From an uncultured Muribaculaceae bacterium (GTDB lineage Bacteria > Bacteroidota > Bacteroidia > Bacteroidales > Muribaculaceae), in assembly GCA_910585285.1 (NCBI GenBank), contig CAJUDL010000022.1, positions 1 to 56,111 of the forward strand: a stretch of 56,111 nucleotides of DNA. The letters are read 5' to 3'. This document shows, piece after piece, positions 1-8,892 of this stretch; position 1 is the stretch's first letter, and every line of letters begins with the position of its first letter. The notes beneath the pieces were generated by a model that saw nothing but the letters and a program-made list of their open reading frames with translations, had not been told where the DNA came from and ran no database searches. Both the position numbers and the translations under genes were made by a program.

Positions 1-57
1 ACAAATTGAAAATCAACAAGATAACACCACTCTCACAAGGCCCGCTCGGATCACAAA

Positions 58-105
58 ATAAAAGCGTAATCAACCGAATCATCGATTGTTACGCTTTTAT
101 TATTT
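58..105. terminator. Bidirectional hairpin terminator
   Basis: An 11-bp perfect inverted repeat (TAAAAGCGTAA at 59-69, TTACGCTTTTA at 89-99) has A-rich and T-rich flanks on both sides, so it can stop transcription in either direction. It lies downstream of the minus-strand PepSY-like gene and would also end anything entering from the left edge. The remainder of 1-213 contains only AT-rich sequence with short AAAGTT/AACTTT inverted repeats at about 150-208. Confidence 0.7.
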
Positions 106-213
106 TCTATTTAAGATTGGTATTAAAGTATGTGCTCTGCAATGAACTGTTAGAAACTGTTTAAACTTATAAAGTTCATCTTTAAATCAACTTTAAATTT
201 AAAGTTGAGTCAG

Positions 214-672
214 TTATTTTTCTTCAGGAGTGATGACACCCTTATAGATTCCAAGGAGGTCGAAACGATGGAGTATGCCATCAGACAAGCCTATGTCGTA
301 ACCGGCATTGCGCTTCTTGATGCTCACAGCTTTCAGATCGCTGAAATTCTTAGAGATATATTTCCGTATCGTATTAGGCACCAAATCCTCAGGCACAGCC
401 TTTTTGCCACAATCAACAGAAGTCCATTTTCCTTTATTGCTGAATTCCACTTTAACGCCATTTGTAAGTTTCACGTCATAGTCTGTCTTCTTCAGCAGGT
501 GTTTATCGACCTTTATCATCGACACCTTTGCTTTCGGGAAATAATCCGTAAGCATTTTCTGAGCTTCCTCCGGGAGTTCTTCTCTTTTGATTGTGTATTT
601 GTCGAAAATCGATGCATTGGCGGCAGTGACCGTCATGACCAGTGCCATCAGGGTAAGCAGTAATTTCTTCAT
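214..672 (-). CDS. Secreted PepSY-like protein
   Basis: A protein of about 152 residues with a clear signal peptide (MKKLLLTLMALVMTVTAANA) followed by two similar repeats of about 60 residues, each shaped like a PepSY-like (beta-lactamase-inhibitor-like) module: a helix rich in charged residues and then strands such as YDVKLTNGVKVEF and YDIGLSDGILHRF. I chose the ATG at 672 because the 14 residues upstream of it would precede the signal peptide and come from a repeat element. Periplasmic location is inferred. In this family the role is usually binding or inhibition, but no substrate can be named. It stands alone, about 190 bp from the next gene, with a terminator downstream. Confidence 0.75.
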   Translation of the reverse strand: MKKLLLTLMALVMTVTAANASIFDKYTIKREELPEEAQKMLTDYFPKAKVSMIKVDKHLLKKTDYDVKLTNGVKVEFSNKGKWTSVDCGKKAVPEDLVPNTIRKYISKNFSDLKAVSIKKRNAGYDIGLSDGILHRFDLLGIYKGVITPEEK

Positions 673-690
673 GTGTGTGTGTTTATTATT

Positions 691-718
691 TAATTTAAGT
701 TTCGCAAGCTTCAACTTT
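691..718 (-). repeat. Partial copy of CGCAAGC leader-hairpin repeat
   Basis: About 27 nt here match, in reverse complement, the right end of the two 173-bp intergenic elements at 17518-17690 and 31647-31819. As in those copies, this end points at the next start codon (672, minus strand) and lies within 20 bp of it. Nothing else is evident in the spacer 719-865. Confidence 0.6.
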
Positions 719-865
719 GCGCCTGCTAATGTTGAATTATTCTCAGCTTATCCTTTAACGCATCATTCGTGCCAAAATGATTTATTTTAAGATTCTTTAT
801 CTTTAATTGAAGTTGTTTAAACTAAGAGAGTGCGTTTATAATAAGTAAGTATTTAAAATTTCCAA

Positions 866-1396
866 TTATCTCACTTTCCAGTTGATTTCAAGCGGATTAT
901 TACGCATCTCCCATATTAGTGGATACTGATTGCTATCAAGAATCCAGACCTCACCACCTTCGGCATCAATCGCATGCAACAGATTCCCAAAATTGCAATT
1001 TGAATCCCTGTCAAGGAGCTTGTATTCTACACCATCATATATAAATCTACCTGTATCTTTCAATGAGTTATAAGCCTTACATGAGATCATGGCAAATGTC
1101 TCGTCGTTCGATAATTTTATATGATTTCCATCCTCAGGCATCATAAAGCTCAGTGAATTTCCCGTCTCTACGGCTTGTGGAGTCATCCGATAAGTCCCCG
1201 ACCACCATTTAAGATTCCTTTCTATTCCCCAGTGTAGAGTAACGCCTCCATCCCTTTCCGGAACGAATACATATTGAAAACGACGCGTCTGTCCGTGAAG
1301 CTTATAAACAAACTTAAGTGTATCCGTCTGCTCAACTGCAAAACAAGCCGGCAACACAGAAAGAAGCATTATAAAAAACAGAAATGATCTTTTCAT
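866..1396 (-). CDS. Small secreted hypothetical protein
   Basis: A protein of about 176 residues with a signal peptide (MKRSFLFFIMLLSVLPACFA) and no family I can name with confidence. The mature part is beta-rich with many aromatics. Its C-terminus has a distinctive stretch (GGEVWILDSNQYPLIWEM, then NNPLEINWKV). I prefer the ATG at 1396 over an in-frame ATG at 1420, because it starts the signal peptide and lies 2 nt after the stop codon of the GH92 gene. That spacing implies translational coupling. A role in the same glycan degradation is possible but rests only on position. Confidence 0.65.
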   Translation of the reverse strand: MKRSFLFFIMLLSVLPACFAVEQTDTLKFVYKLHGQTRRFQYVFVPERDGGVTLHWGIERNLKWWSGTYRMTPQAVETGNSLSFMMPEDGNHIKLSNDETFAMISCKAYNSLKDTGRFIYDGVEYKLLDRDSNCNFGNLLHAIDAEGGEVWILDSNQYPLIWEMRNNPLEINWKVR

Positions 1397-1398
1397 CT

Positions 1399-3726
1399 TT
1401 AATACATTTTTATGCCCCAATTCTTAGGTTTATCTCCCATTTTCAGTTTTAACTCACCCCCTGCCATTATGTCCGCATGGCGTATTGTCGAATATGGATA
1501 ATCCTTTCCATTAAGAGTTGCCGATTGGATGTATCTGTTTTTATCGGAGAGCTTCTCTGCGGATATGGTGAAGGTCTTTCCATTCTCAAGATTAATAGTG
1601 GTTGTCTTGAGTATAGGGGTATGTATGAGATAATAATCCTGCCCCGCATTCGGATAGAATCCCATCATATGGAATGCCAGCCAAGAAGACATCGCTCCGG
1701 AATCATCATTTCCAGGCAAGCCGTTAGGCTCGGCGGAATAATTCTTGCCTATGATTTCAAGAACCCGGTCGCTGCTTCTGTCCGGACGCCCAATCCAGTG
1801 ATAAAGACAGGGCGACAGAAAAGAGGGCTCATTGTTTACGTTGAAATAATTCTTGTCAAAAAATTTGTCAAGACGTTTCTCAAACGCTTCATCTCCACCA
1901 CATTTTGCAATCAACCCGGCAACATCATGTGGAATGCTTAAAGAATATTCCCACGATGATGCCTCATAAAAGAACATATTCCACCAAGGGGTGTACCAGG
2001 GACCTTCGAACATTACAGGAGTGTAGCGATATGTAGGTTTGCGATATTTCGAATGTCCGAATGGCAATTCATCAAGCCATCTTCCTTTATTGTCGCGAGG
2101 CATTATGAAGCCTTTTGTCGAATCATGTTCATAGTCATCACGCCAAAGATTCTTCCAATTTCCCGACTGCCGGAGATATTTCTCCGCTAATTCATCATAT
2201 CCCAGACCCTTCGCCACAAGATATATTGCATAATCGCAGTAGGAATATTCAACCGTGCGATTGCCGGCACGCGGGATTCCATGGGGAACATATCCCAATT
2301 CCAGATATTCCCGCAATCCGCCTCTACCTTCAGCCTCATGATTACCCCCGGGATCAACAGTTGCATCCTTAAGCATAGCCTTGAGTCCCTCTTCATAATC
2401 TACTCCCTTCACCCCTTTTACAAAAGCATCGGCAATCACGATCTCCGCATTTGAGCCACCTTGCGTCCTGCCATTGGCATTTCCACTTCGGGCATCAGGC
2501 ATGTAGCCGTCGCGTTTGCAGATATTTATAAGAGAATTAACAATATCCTTCTGACGGTTCGAATCAATCAACGTTATCAGGGGAGTTGAAGTGCGGTAGG
2601 TATCCCAGATCGCGTAAAAATCATCATAATATGGCACAGGATCAGTCCATAGAGGATTCTCTCCGCTACGATCCACCGGCATGATCATAGTGTGATATAA
2701 CGCCGTATAAAACATTCGCTTCAGGCTTTCGGGAGTAGATGAGTCAATCTCTATCCTCGACAAAAGATTCTCCCAAGAATCAAGCAGCTCCCCGTAGATA
2801 TCATCAAATGATTTTCCGGAAGTTCCTTTGAGCAGATTCTCTCTCGCCTTTAATGAGCTAATAAAGGAAATACCTACCCTTACATTGAGAGTCTTGACCT
2901 CGGAAGCAAATTTCATCAACACTCCTGTTTTCTCTCCCGAATCATATTGGCTCTTGGCATCTGATAATACTTTGCCTTTCCAGGTGGCAGTCTCCATTGC
3001 CGGTTGATCTGTCGTAAGATAAAAATATACCGTATACGCTCTGCCATTGTTCCATCCACCCCTGATGCGGCTATAGCCACAGATCTCCGAATCCGACAAT
3101 ACCTGAACTTCCGATCCCACAAATTGCTGCGCCTCTCGCGCATCGGGCACCGGACTCTCCCCTAAAAAGAATCCGGCATCTATCATCAGCGACGGCAAAG
3201 AATCCTCGGGATTGATTACCCTCCCGGAATTTGCAGAATAATTTTTATCAGTATTTTCCGGATAAGTTATTCTATACGCAGCCGCACGATCAGCGGTGGT
3301 GATTTCCGTGCGTATTCCGCTGTTTTTATATGTTGTGGAGTAATAACCGAGTTTTACCTCTTCATTCTCTCGATAATCTATATGCTCAATGCTCGTAAGA
3401 TTCCCGCAAAACGGCTGGATAAGTATGTTTCCATACTTGGGACCTCCGCCCGTGCCGCTGACATGCACCTGTGAAAAACCATTCACCTGTTCCGGCATCG
3501 GCAGCCATCCGCTATTAGGCGACGGAGTGCAATCGGGCGACGGCTTAACCATACCGTAAGGCATCGACGGACCGACAAACACACGACCCAACCCCTCCGA
3601 CCCAATCCTCGGATCCACATAATCCACGCATCTCCCTTCCGTCTTTGCGGCAGCCGCCTCCGCCAGCAATCCATTCCCAAAGATTGCCAACCAGCAAAGC
3701 AATATATATGTAATCTTCTTATTCAT
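1399..3726 (-). CDS. GH92 alpha-mannosidase
   Basis: A 775-residue exported glycoside hydrolase of family GH92, which are calcium-dependent exo-alpha-mannosidases acting on N-glycans and related mannosides. The N-terminal signal peptide is followed by the beta-sandwich start VDPRIGSEGLGRVFVGPS at about residue 37. The (alpha/alpha)6 domain carries the family motifs WDTYRTSTPL, NHEAEGRGGL (containing the candidate general acid Glu) and GNDDSGAMSSWLAF, where the Asp pair is expected to bind the catalytic water. Length matches the family. Linkage preference cannot be read from the sequence. It lies next to GH95 and SusC/D genes but behind the RAYT insertion, with its own likely promoter at about 3812-3843, so it may be a separate transcription unit of the same glycan system. 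Confidence 0.93.
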   Translation of the reverse strand: MNKKITYILLCWLAIFGNGLLAEAAAAKTEGRCVDYVDPRIGSEGLGRVFVGPSMPYGMVKPSPDCTPSPNSGWLPMPEQVNGFSQVHVSGTGGGPKYGNILIQPFCGNLTSIEHIDYRENEEVKLGYYSTTYKNSGIRTEITTADRAAAYRITYPENTDKNYSANSGRVINPEDSLPSLMIDAGFFLGESPVPDAREAQQFVGSEVQVLSDSEICGYSRIRGGWNNGRAYTVYFYLTTDQPAMETATWKGKVLSDAKSQYDSGEKTGVLMKFASEVKTLNVRVGISFISSLKARENLLKGTSGKSFDDIYGELLDSWENLLSRIEIDSSTPESLKRMFYTALYHTMIMPVDRSGENPLWTDPVPYYDDFYAIWDTYRTSTPLITLIDSNRQKDIVNSLINICKRDGYMPDARSGNANGRTQGGSNAEIVIADAFVKGVKGVDYEEGLKAMLKDATVDPGGNHEAEGRGGLREYLELGYVPHGIPRAGNRTVEYSYCDYAIYLVAKGLGYDELAEKYLRQSGNWKNLWRDDYEHDSTKGFIMPRDNKGRWLDELPFGHSKYRKPTYRYTPVMFEGPWYTPWWNMFFYEASSWEYSLSIPHDVAGLIAKCGGDEAFEKRLDKFFDKNYFNVNNEPSFLSPCLYHWIGRPDRSSDRVLEIIGKNYSAEPNGLPGNDDSGAMSSWLAFHMMGFYPNAGQDYYLIHTPILKTTTINLENGKTFTISAEKLSDKNRYIQSATLNGKDYPYSTIRHADIMAGGELKLKMGDKPKNWGIKMY

Positions 3727-3811
3727 AGGTACAATGTTGAAGTTTTCATGGTTACCAACGCAGAAATTGGAAGGTATGTCAACAGCTATATAAGCGAACC
3801 TTCTCTCTTAG

Positions 3812-3843
3812 CAAAATTAGCTATAATTTCCCTCATTTCCAAC
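3812..3843 (-). promoter_or_regulatory. Putative promoter for the GH92 gene
   Basis: The minus strand reads TAATTTTG (complement of 3812-3819), matching the Bacteroidetes -7 consensus TAnnTTTG. A TTG-containing -33 candidate lies 20 bp upstream. The leader would be about 80 nt. The rest of 3727-4090 holds a long pyrimidine-rich stretch on the plus strand (about 3840-3990) and no credible gene. Confidence 0.5.
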
Positions 3844-4092
3844 AATCCGCCTTCTTTTATATTACCTTATGCTCCCTATTTATCATTCCTCTTATCTTCT
3901 TATCTTCCTCTTTATTTCCCTCCAATCTCTTATTATCTTCTCTGTTATTTCCATCTAATCTCCCCTTATTTTCGCAGCTCACCATATCTTTGCAGCTCCA
4001 ACAATCATCTCCATGAAATCCATTTCCCTATATCAATGCCAAAAAATTTCAATTAAAATCAAATATCTTTTAGAAAATCTAAAATTAAATTA

Positions 4093-4100
4093 TATCTTTG
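4093..4100 (+). promoter_or_regulatory. Possible -7 box upstream of RAYT
   Basis: TATCTTTG fits TAnnTTTG, but no clear -33 element is seen about 20 bp upstream. If used, the RAYT transcript would carry a 250-nt leader containing the upstream repeat array and a GGGCAATTGCCC palindrome (4202-4213). Confidence 0.3.
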
Positions 4101-4201
4101 CAAAGCAAATGAATTTTGCAATCTCCTGATTCAGAATTCGGAAATTTTGGCAGCCCCGCAATCCGAGATTCTGAGTCATGACATTCGATATCCTGAGATT
4201 C

Positions 4202-4321
4202 GGGCAATTGCCCATCATCACCGTGTTGAGGGCGCAAGCCCGAGAGCTAATTCGAGCGCAAGCCCGAAATCCCAATTCGGGCGCAAGCCCAAGAGCTGAT
4301 TCGAGCGGAAGCTTGAGAGTC
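4202..4321 (+). repeat. Degenerate 24-bp array upstream of RAYT
   Basis: A perfect 12-bp palindrome GGGCAATTGCCC (4202-4213) is followed by tandem units of 24, 25 and 24 bp starting at 4232, 4256 and 4281, plus a decayed unit at 4305. Each full unit begins with the core GCGCAAGCCC. The array ends about 40 bp before the RAYT start codon. The same core, as GCGCAAGCCG, heads the units of the array on the other side of the gene. Confidence 0.7.
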
Positions 4322-4361
4322 TTTAAATCCCATTTCAACCCTTTAATTCCTAAAATCCGCT

Positions 4362-5369
4362 ATGAATTCTCCTCAGAATCCTCCGGCATATTATAAGCCT
4401 CATCAACCTCATAGCTGCAGGCGAGCCTCTTTCCATAATTATAAAGCACCAGGCACATACATGATCACCATCACGAAAATGCCCGCTGCGCCCATCTATT
4501 CTCAACTTATGGGGGACCCCATGGATTCGCAGGATCCCGCTCGCACCGAGCTCACTCCCTCTGGCAAAATAATCGAAAACCAAATAATAGACCTCAATTC
4601 CGATCCCAATTTCGAAATTCCGAATTTCGTCATCATGCCGGATCATATCCACATCCTATGGCGTGTGAAATATTGGCTTCCCAAAGATTTGGGGCATTAT
4701 GTCGGATTATTCAAATCAAGATGCACCAAAATCTGGAGAGAAAATAATCCAAACATACCCTCAGTAAAAAACATCTCCCTTTTCAACCCCAAATTCAATG
4801 ACAGGATTGCTTTCACAGAGGAGAAGATTGTAATAATGTATAATTACATCACTGACAATCCTCGCCGAAGACTCATGATAATCCGATATCCACACCTCTT
4901 CAACAAAGCACAGAAGATTCGAATCCTCGGACATGAACTTGACGTATTCGGCAATTTTCAATTGCTGAAACATCCTCTCCTCGCGTCAGCGGTAGTGAGC
5001 AGTCGCTACACACCCGAAGAGAAAGCATATTATGAACGGGCATGGGAGGAAGCCATCCGCGGAGCGGGAGTACTGATTTCGCCATTTATCAGCAAGTCAG
5101 AGAAAGAACTAATGAAAAGGGTACTTGAAGAAGGAGGATCCATAATCAGGATTGTTCCGGATGGCATCACCCCAAAATACAAGCCATACGGGCAGGAATT
5201 CGAGCTATGCGCACAGGGACGATGCCTCCACATCGGCATTCCCCGCCAATCCATGCACAAAGAAGAGCTCTATCGCGACAAATGCCTTCGCCTCAACGAT
5301 CTCGCACGATGGATTGCCGCCCATCCTGCCGAGAGCATTTCGCTCATCAACGCCCGCAACAGCCATTAA
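4362..5369 (+). CDS. RAYT-type (Y1/HUH) transposase fused to a DprA/SLOG-like domain
   Basis: A 335-residue protein. Residues about 25-180 form a Y1 (IS200-like, REP-associated) transposase domain: the HUH-type metal motif is DHIHILW with His95 and His97, and the catalytic tyrosine is probably Tyr160 or Tyr162 in MYNYITDNPRRR. Such enzymes nick single-stranded hairpin repeats. Residues about 200-320 resemble the Rossmann-like core of DprA/SLOG proteins: a VSSR strand-turn, GVLISPFISKSEKELMKR, a GG turn, then KPYGQEFELCAQGRCLHIGIP. The SLOG assignment is pattern recognition only. The gene sits between GH92 and GH95 on the opposite strand, with short tandem arrays on both sides sharing a GCGCAAGCC core. 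A second, truncated copy of the C-terminal domain is at 47383-47763. Confidence 0.8.
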   Translation: MNSPQNPPAYYKPHQPHSCRRASFHNYKAPGTYMITITKMPAAPIYSQLMGDPMDSQDPARTELTPSGKIIENQIIDLNSDPNFEIPNFVIMPDHIHILWRVKYWLPKDLGHYVGLFKSRCTKIWRENNPNIPSVKNISLFNPKFNDRIAFTEEKIVIMYNYITDNPRRRLMIIRYPHLFNKAQKIRILGHELDVFGNFQLLKHPLLASAVVSSRYTPEEKAYYERAWEEAIRGAGVLISPFISKSEKELMKRVLEEGGSIIRIVPDGITPKYKPYGQEFELCAQGRCLHIGIPRQSMHKEELYRDKCLRLNDLARWIAAHPAESISLINARNSH

Positions 5370-5457
5370 ATCAGCAGCAGGCATCAGCTTCGCAGCAATC
5401 ATCAATTTCACAGCAATAATCAACTTTTTGGCTCATGCCCTCAACACAGTTACGAAG

Positions 5458-5567
5458 GCGCAAGCCGGAGTCCCCAAGGAAGCGCAAGCCGGAGTCCCCA
5501 AGGAAGCGCAAGCCGGAGTCCCCAAGGAGGCGCAAGCCGGAGTCCCCAAGGAGGCTCAAGCCGGAGG
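5458..5567 (+). repeat. 24-bp tandem array downstream of RAYT
   Basis: Four nearly identical 24-bp units start at 5458, 5482, 5506 and 5530, and a partial fifth starts at 5554. Units begin GCGCAAGCCGGAG and end CCCCAAGGA(A/G). Open frames through the array give repeating AGVPKE or RKPESPR peptides and are not credible genes. The array begins 88 bp after the RAYT stop codon. Confidence 0.85.
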
Positions 5568-5634
5568 AAAAATGCGAGGGCAAGAAGCAAAAGGAGGCAG
5601 AAGCAGAAGGCAAAAGGAGGCCAGGAGAAAAAAG

Positions 5635-5668
5635 AAAAGAGCACGAGAATGATCTCGCGCTCTTTTAT
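5635..5668. terminator. Terminator between RAYT locus and GH95
   Basis: An imperfect hairpin (AAAAGAGC-A-CGAGA, loop ATGA, TCTCG-C-GCTCTTTT) has A and T tracts at its two ends, so it can act on both strands. It ends the minus-strand GH95 message about 30 nt after its stop codon and would also end the convergent RAYT message. Confidence 0.75.
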
Positions 5669-5696
5669 GTATTGAATTTCGGTAATTCTTACATCA

Positions 5697-8600
5697 TTAT
5701 TTGATGATGCGTTTTGTCACCTTGTTGCCCTGCTTAACGATGTAGAGACCGTTCTCGGGGTTGGCAACGCGGATACCCTGGAGGTTGTAATACTCAACCG
5801 GAGCATTCTCATCCTCAACAACGAGGTCAGCTACGCCAGATCCGTCTGCCATGACAACATTGTATGTTGCACCCTTGACGGTGGAAAATTTTACATTATT
5901 ATCGTCAATCTTCGTGACTGTCACTTTCTCGCCTTTGTCGTCAGTAATCTCTGCGGCAGCTATGTTCTTGTAGCAAAGGTTGCATTCGAGACCTGCACCG
6001 GATTTAATTACGGCTTCGGTGAGCTTCCCTTCTTTCCATTCCTGATCTATCTCAAAATTGCCTTCCCCTTTGATACCCCGGATATGACCGGCAGCCCATA
6101 CTTCCGGAAGAGCCGGGAGAAGTCTGATCTTGCCTCCGTAGCTTTGCAGGAGCATTTCCGTAACACCGGCTGTATAACCGAAGTTGCCGTCAATCTGGAA
6201 CGGAGCGTGAGAGTCGAGAAGATTATAATAGATTCCGCCGGCACCATTACTTTGACCATATGATGTGGCATGACGGAGAGCTGTTTTTATGATCGTATGC
6301 GCATGTTCCCCATCAAGGGCACGCCCCCAAAGAGCAAGCCTCCATGCCAATGACCATCCGGTGGAGACATCACCGCGCTGTTTCAACGAATTGACCGCAG
6401 GAATGAACCACTCGCTTTCAGGAGTAATCTCCCCATAAGGATACATAGCCATAAGGTGTGATTGATGACGATGACCATCCTCTCCGGCATCATATGTGCT
6501 TGTTTTCCATTCGCGCAATATCGGATCACCTGCGTTTACACCATTGCTGGGGTTACCCCATTTGCCTGTATATTCCTCAATGGCAAGACCTTTGTCCAGG
6601 TTCTCATATTTGTCGCGTAATTCCGACATGAATGCAGCATCCACTCCGGCATCATCGCCCAGCACATCTATAGCCTGAAGAGTAGTTTTGAAAAGTTCAT
6701 TAAGAATCTGTTGAGCGTGAGCAGTAGCATCCTCCTCTGCCGGACCATGTTCCGGACTCCATTCCTTAGGAGCAACCCACTTGCCATCACTGTCTTTTTT
6801 CAATCGTTCCATCCAGAATCTCACACAACTCAACATCACAGGCATCGTTCTGGTCTTAAGGAATTCCTTGTCTTGCGTATATACATAATGCTGCCAGAGA
6901 TGAGAAGTATACCAGGCGTTAGCAATCACGTAGTTCTCGGCATAATCAGAATGACCGAAAATATTATTCTGAGTGAAACAAGTCCAACCTGTAGACTGAC
7001 CTGAGCGGCGCGCATACTCTTGCCATTCCCCATGATTGATAGCCATATTGTAAATGTAATTCAGATAAGGCATATGGATTTCAGATAGGTTGGTGATCTC
7101 TGCAGGCCAATAATTCATCTGCACATTGATGTTAGAGTGGATATCGCACTGCCAAGCCGGATTATGTGAATTATTCCATATTCCCTGAAGGTTTGCCGGA
7201 AGATCCATACCTCTCGAACTGCTGATCAATAGATATCGTCCATAAGCATAATATAGCTCTTCAAGCATAAGCTTTGACGGGTCCGTAGCGGCATATGCAG
7301 GGAATCGACTATTATAGCGGTTCACAGTTGCATCCGTCGCGCGTATATTGGAAGCAGCGTCAATGCTAAATTCCGCTCGATCAAAATACTGTCCGAAATC
7401 AGCAATGTGAGACGAAAGAATCGATTCCCATCCTTTTGCCGCGGCAGCATCAACCCTTGCGTCAACCAATTGATATGCAGACTCTGCATTTGCGATATAA
7501 ACAGATGAATGGGGATCGAAGTTGGTTGCTCCGGCAAGAATTATTAAAAGTTCATCCGCATTTTTTATCTCTATGCAGTCATCCTTGGTTTCAATTGAGC
7601 CATTCAAAGGGATAGCCTTTACTTTAGCCTTGAAGCTAATAAGATCGAGCAATCCTTCAAAAGAAATCTCCCCGTTGGCATATTTCGGGGCTATAATACC
7701 GCGTTTCACGCCATTAAAAAGACGCAGGCGCAGGCTTATTTTCCCCGGTTGTGATGCTGCAAAACGCATAGCCACAACCTTATCCGGATAGCTTGATATG
7801 TATTCCCTGCTATATTCGACAGAGCCGTCAGGCGATGAGAATAAGACATTTGCTTTCCCTTCTTTCATGTCAAGATTGCGGACAAAATTATTGACAGCCT
7901 TATCCGAAGATTCTCCGAATACACCGGATATATCCTCTATATATAAGTCTCCGAAATTTTGATAGGATCCGCGCACTTCCGAATTACCTGTCCATAACGA
8001 CTTGTCATTAAATTGCACATGGTCTTGTGCAACTCCTCCGAATATCATGGCTCCGAACTCTCCATTGCCTATAGGCAATGCATACTCCATCCATGGATCA
8101 CCATTTCCAGACTCTGCCGGCTTTGTATACCAGAGAGTATGACGATTTACAGGGGTATACTCCTCTGCCGGATTTGTTGCAAATTCTTTTATTTTTGTAA
8201 AAACAGGAACCACGGGAAGCATCTGGTCTATAATAAACTTTATGGCATTTGCGTTTTTCCCAGGAGTCGACAACCCAATATTTACGCCCGGACCCGAATT
8301 CCAGGATTGAGTCCACCTATTCGAACCGTCACCCTTCTCAGTATACTCTATTTCCCAACAGTCAGACATCCCTGTTGCAGTAGATGCTACAAGCTTGAAA
8401 AAGGACGCCTCTTCTGTATTTGCTGTCGAACGGATATTATTCCTGAAAAAAAGATAATTGCCACGTTTGCTTTTTATCTTGAAACTGTCAGAATTCCCCT
8501 CAAATTTCCACAATTGAGCAGTATTAGTTCTATCCGCTATTTGTGTTACTGCCGGAGTTCCCGCACTCTGATCTGACAAAACTGCGTCCCCTGCGGCAAA

Positions 8601-8720
8601 AACGATATAATACCAGTGTTCCTCCGTATCGTTACTAAAAAGAGGATACTCAGGATTAGCATATGACACTACGCTTGTCAAAAACAATGCAATTAAAAAA
8701 ATGAGATTATTGAGCTTCAT
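5697..8720 (-). CDS. GH95 alpha-L-fucosidase with sorting tail
   Basis: A 1007-residue exported enzyme. After the signal peptide, residues about 25-165 look like a beta-trefoil or ricin-type accessory domain (LWKFEG, GNYLFFRN, CWEIEY strands). The GH95 catalytic module begins near residue 195 (RHTLWYTKPA, then ALPIGNGEFGAMIFGG) and carries VQMNYWPAEITNL, EWSPEHGP and GHRHQSHLMAMYP, all typical of the family. GH95 removes alpha-1,2-linked L-fucose, or L-galactose in some members, by inversion. The last 45 or so residues (VEYYNLQGIRV, then GLYIVKQGNKVTKRIIK) look like a T9SS type A sorting signal, so the enzyme is probably secreted and surface-attached. The tail is almost the same as that of the next protein upstream. 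Its position in the SusC/D operon and the nearby FucP-like permease support fucose release. Confidence 0.93.
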   Translation of the reverse strand: MKLNNLIFLIALFLTSVVSYANPEYPLFSNDTEEHWYYIVFAAGDAVLSDQSAGTPAVTQIADRTNTAQLWKFEGNSDSFKIKSKRGNYLFFRNNIRSTANTEEASFFKLVASTATGMSDCWEIEYTEKGDGSNRWTQSWNSGPGVNIGLSTPGKNANAIKFIIDQMLPVVPVFTKIKEFATNPAEEYTPVNRHTLWYTKPAESGNGDPWMEYALPIGNGEFGAMIFGGVAQDHVQFNDKSLWTGNSEVRGSYQNFGDLYIEDISGVFGESSDKAVNNFVRNLDMKEGKANVLFSSPDGSVEYSREYISSYPDKVVAMRFAASQPGKISLRLRLFNGVKRGIIAPKYANGEISFEGLLDLISFKAKVKAIPLNGSIETKDDCIEIKNADELLIILAGATNFDPHSSVYIANAESAYQLVDARVDAAAAKGWESILSSHIADFGQYFDRAEFSIDAASNIRATDATVNRYNSRFPAYAATDPSKLMLEELYYAYGRYLLISSSRGMDLPANLQGIWNNSHNPAWQCDIHSNINVQMNYWPAEITNLSEIHMPYLNYIYNMAINHGEWQEYARRSGQSTGWTCFTQNNIFGHSDYAENYVIANAWYTSHLWQHYVYTQDKEFLKTRTMPVMLSCVRFWMERLKKDSDGKWVAPKEWSPEHGPAEEDATAHAQQILNELFKTTLQAIDVLGDDAGVDAAFMSELRDKYENLDKGLAIEEYTGKWGNPSNGVNAGDPILREWKTSTYDAGEDGHRHQSHLMAMYPYGEITPESEWFIPAVNSLKQRGDVSTGWSLAWRLALWGRALDGEHAHTIIKTALRHATSYGQSNGAGGIYYNLLDSHAPFQIDGNFGYTAGVTEMLLQSYGGKIRLLPALPEVWAAGHIRGIKGEGNFEIDQEWKEGKLTEAVIKSGAGLECNLCYKNIAAAEITDDKGEKVTVTKIDDNNVKFSTVKGATYNVVMADGSGVADLVVEDENAPVEYYNLQGIRVANPENGLYIVKQGNKVTKRIIK

Positions 8721-8765
8721 GATGTCAATATATAAATTGTTAAGATTAATATGATAAGTAATTTA

Positions 8766-8797
8766 CAAATTTAACAAATCTCTCAGAAAATATCAAT
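8766..8797 (-). promoter_or_regulatory. Putative promoter for GH95
   Basis: The minus strand reads TAAATTTG (complement of 8766-8773), and an ATTG -33 candidate lies 20 bp further upstream. The leader would be about 40 nt. Together with the strong terminator at 8893-8920, this suggests GH95 can be transcribed separately from susCD. Confidence 0.5.
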
Positions 8798-8892
8798 AAT
8801 ATTAGCTAACATTTGAGCACATCAGCACAAATACCCGATAAAATCTCTATGTTTGGTTTCCTATGCAGAAAAGTTGTTTTGATGGTAACAGA

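Larger units (their letters stand above)
4202..5567 (+). mobile_element. RAYT locus with flanking repeat arrays
   Basis: The unit comprises the upstream palindrome and degenerate 24-bp repeats, the RAYT-SLOG gene, and the downstream near-perfect 24-bp array. No terminal inverted repeats or target duplication of a classical insertion sequence are visible, which fits a RAYT. It separates GH92 from the rest of the minus-strand glycan operon. Boundaries are approximate. Confidence 0.55.

Noticed and set aside
205..663. 152-residue open frame on the plus strand
   Set aside because: It lies opposite the PepSY-like gene, which has a signal peptide and recognisable domain. The plus-strand frame has no family features.
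3748..4056. 102-residue plus-strand frame in the spacer upstream of GH92
   Set aside because: It is the translation of a pyrimidine-rich stretch (Ser/Leu/Pro/Tyr only in effect) and overlaps the probable GH92 promoter.
4232..5567. 24-bp arrays considered as a CRISPR
   Set aside because: Units follow each other with no unique spacers of constant length, and no cas gene is near. They are plain tandem repeats linked to a RAYT.
5152..5704. Open frames encoding repeated AGVPKE or RKPESPR peptides
   Set aside because: They are created by the 24-bp DNA array, which has no stops because its unit is a multiple of three. They begin inside the RAYT gene or in the array itself and lack any domain.
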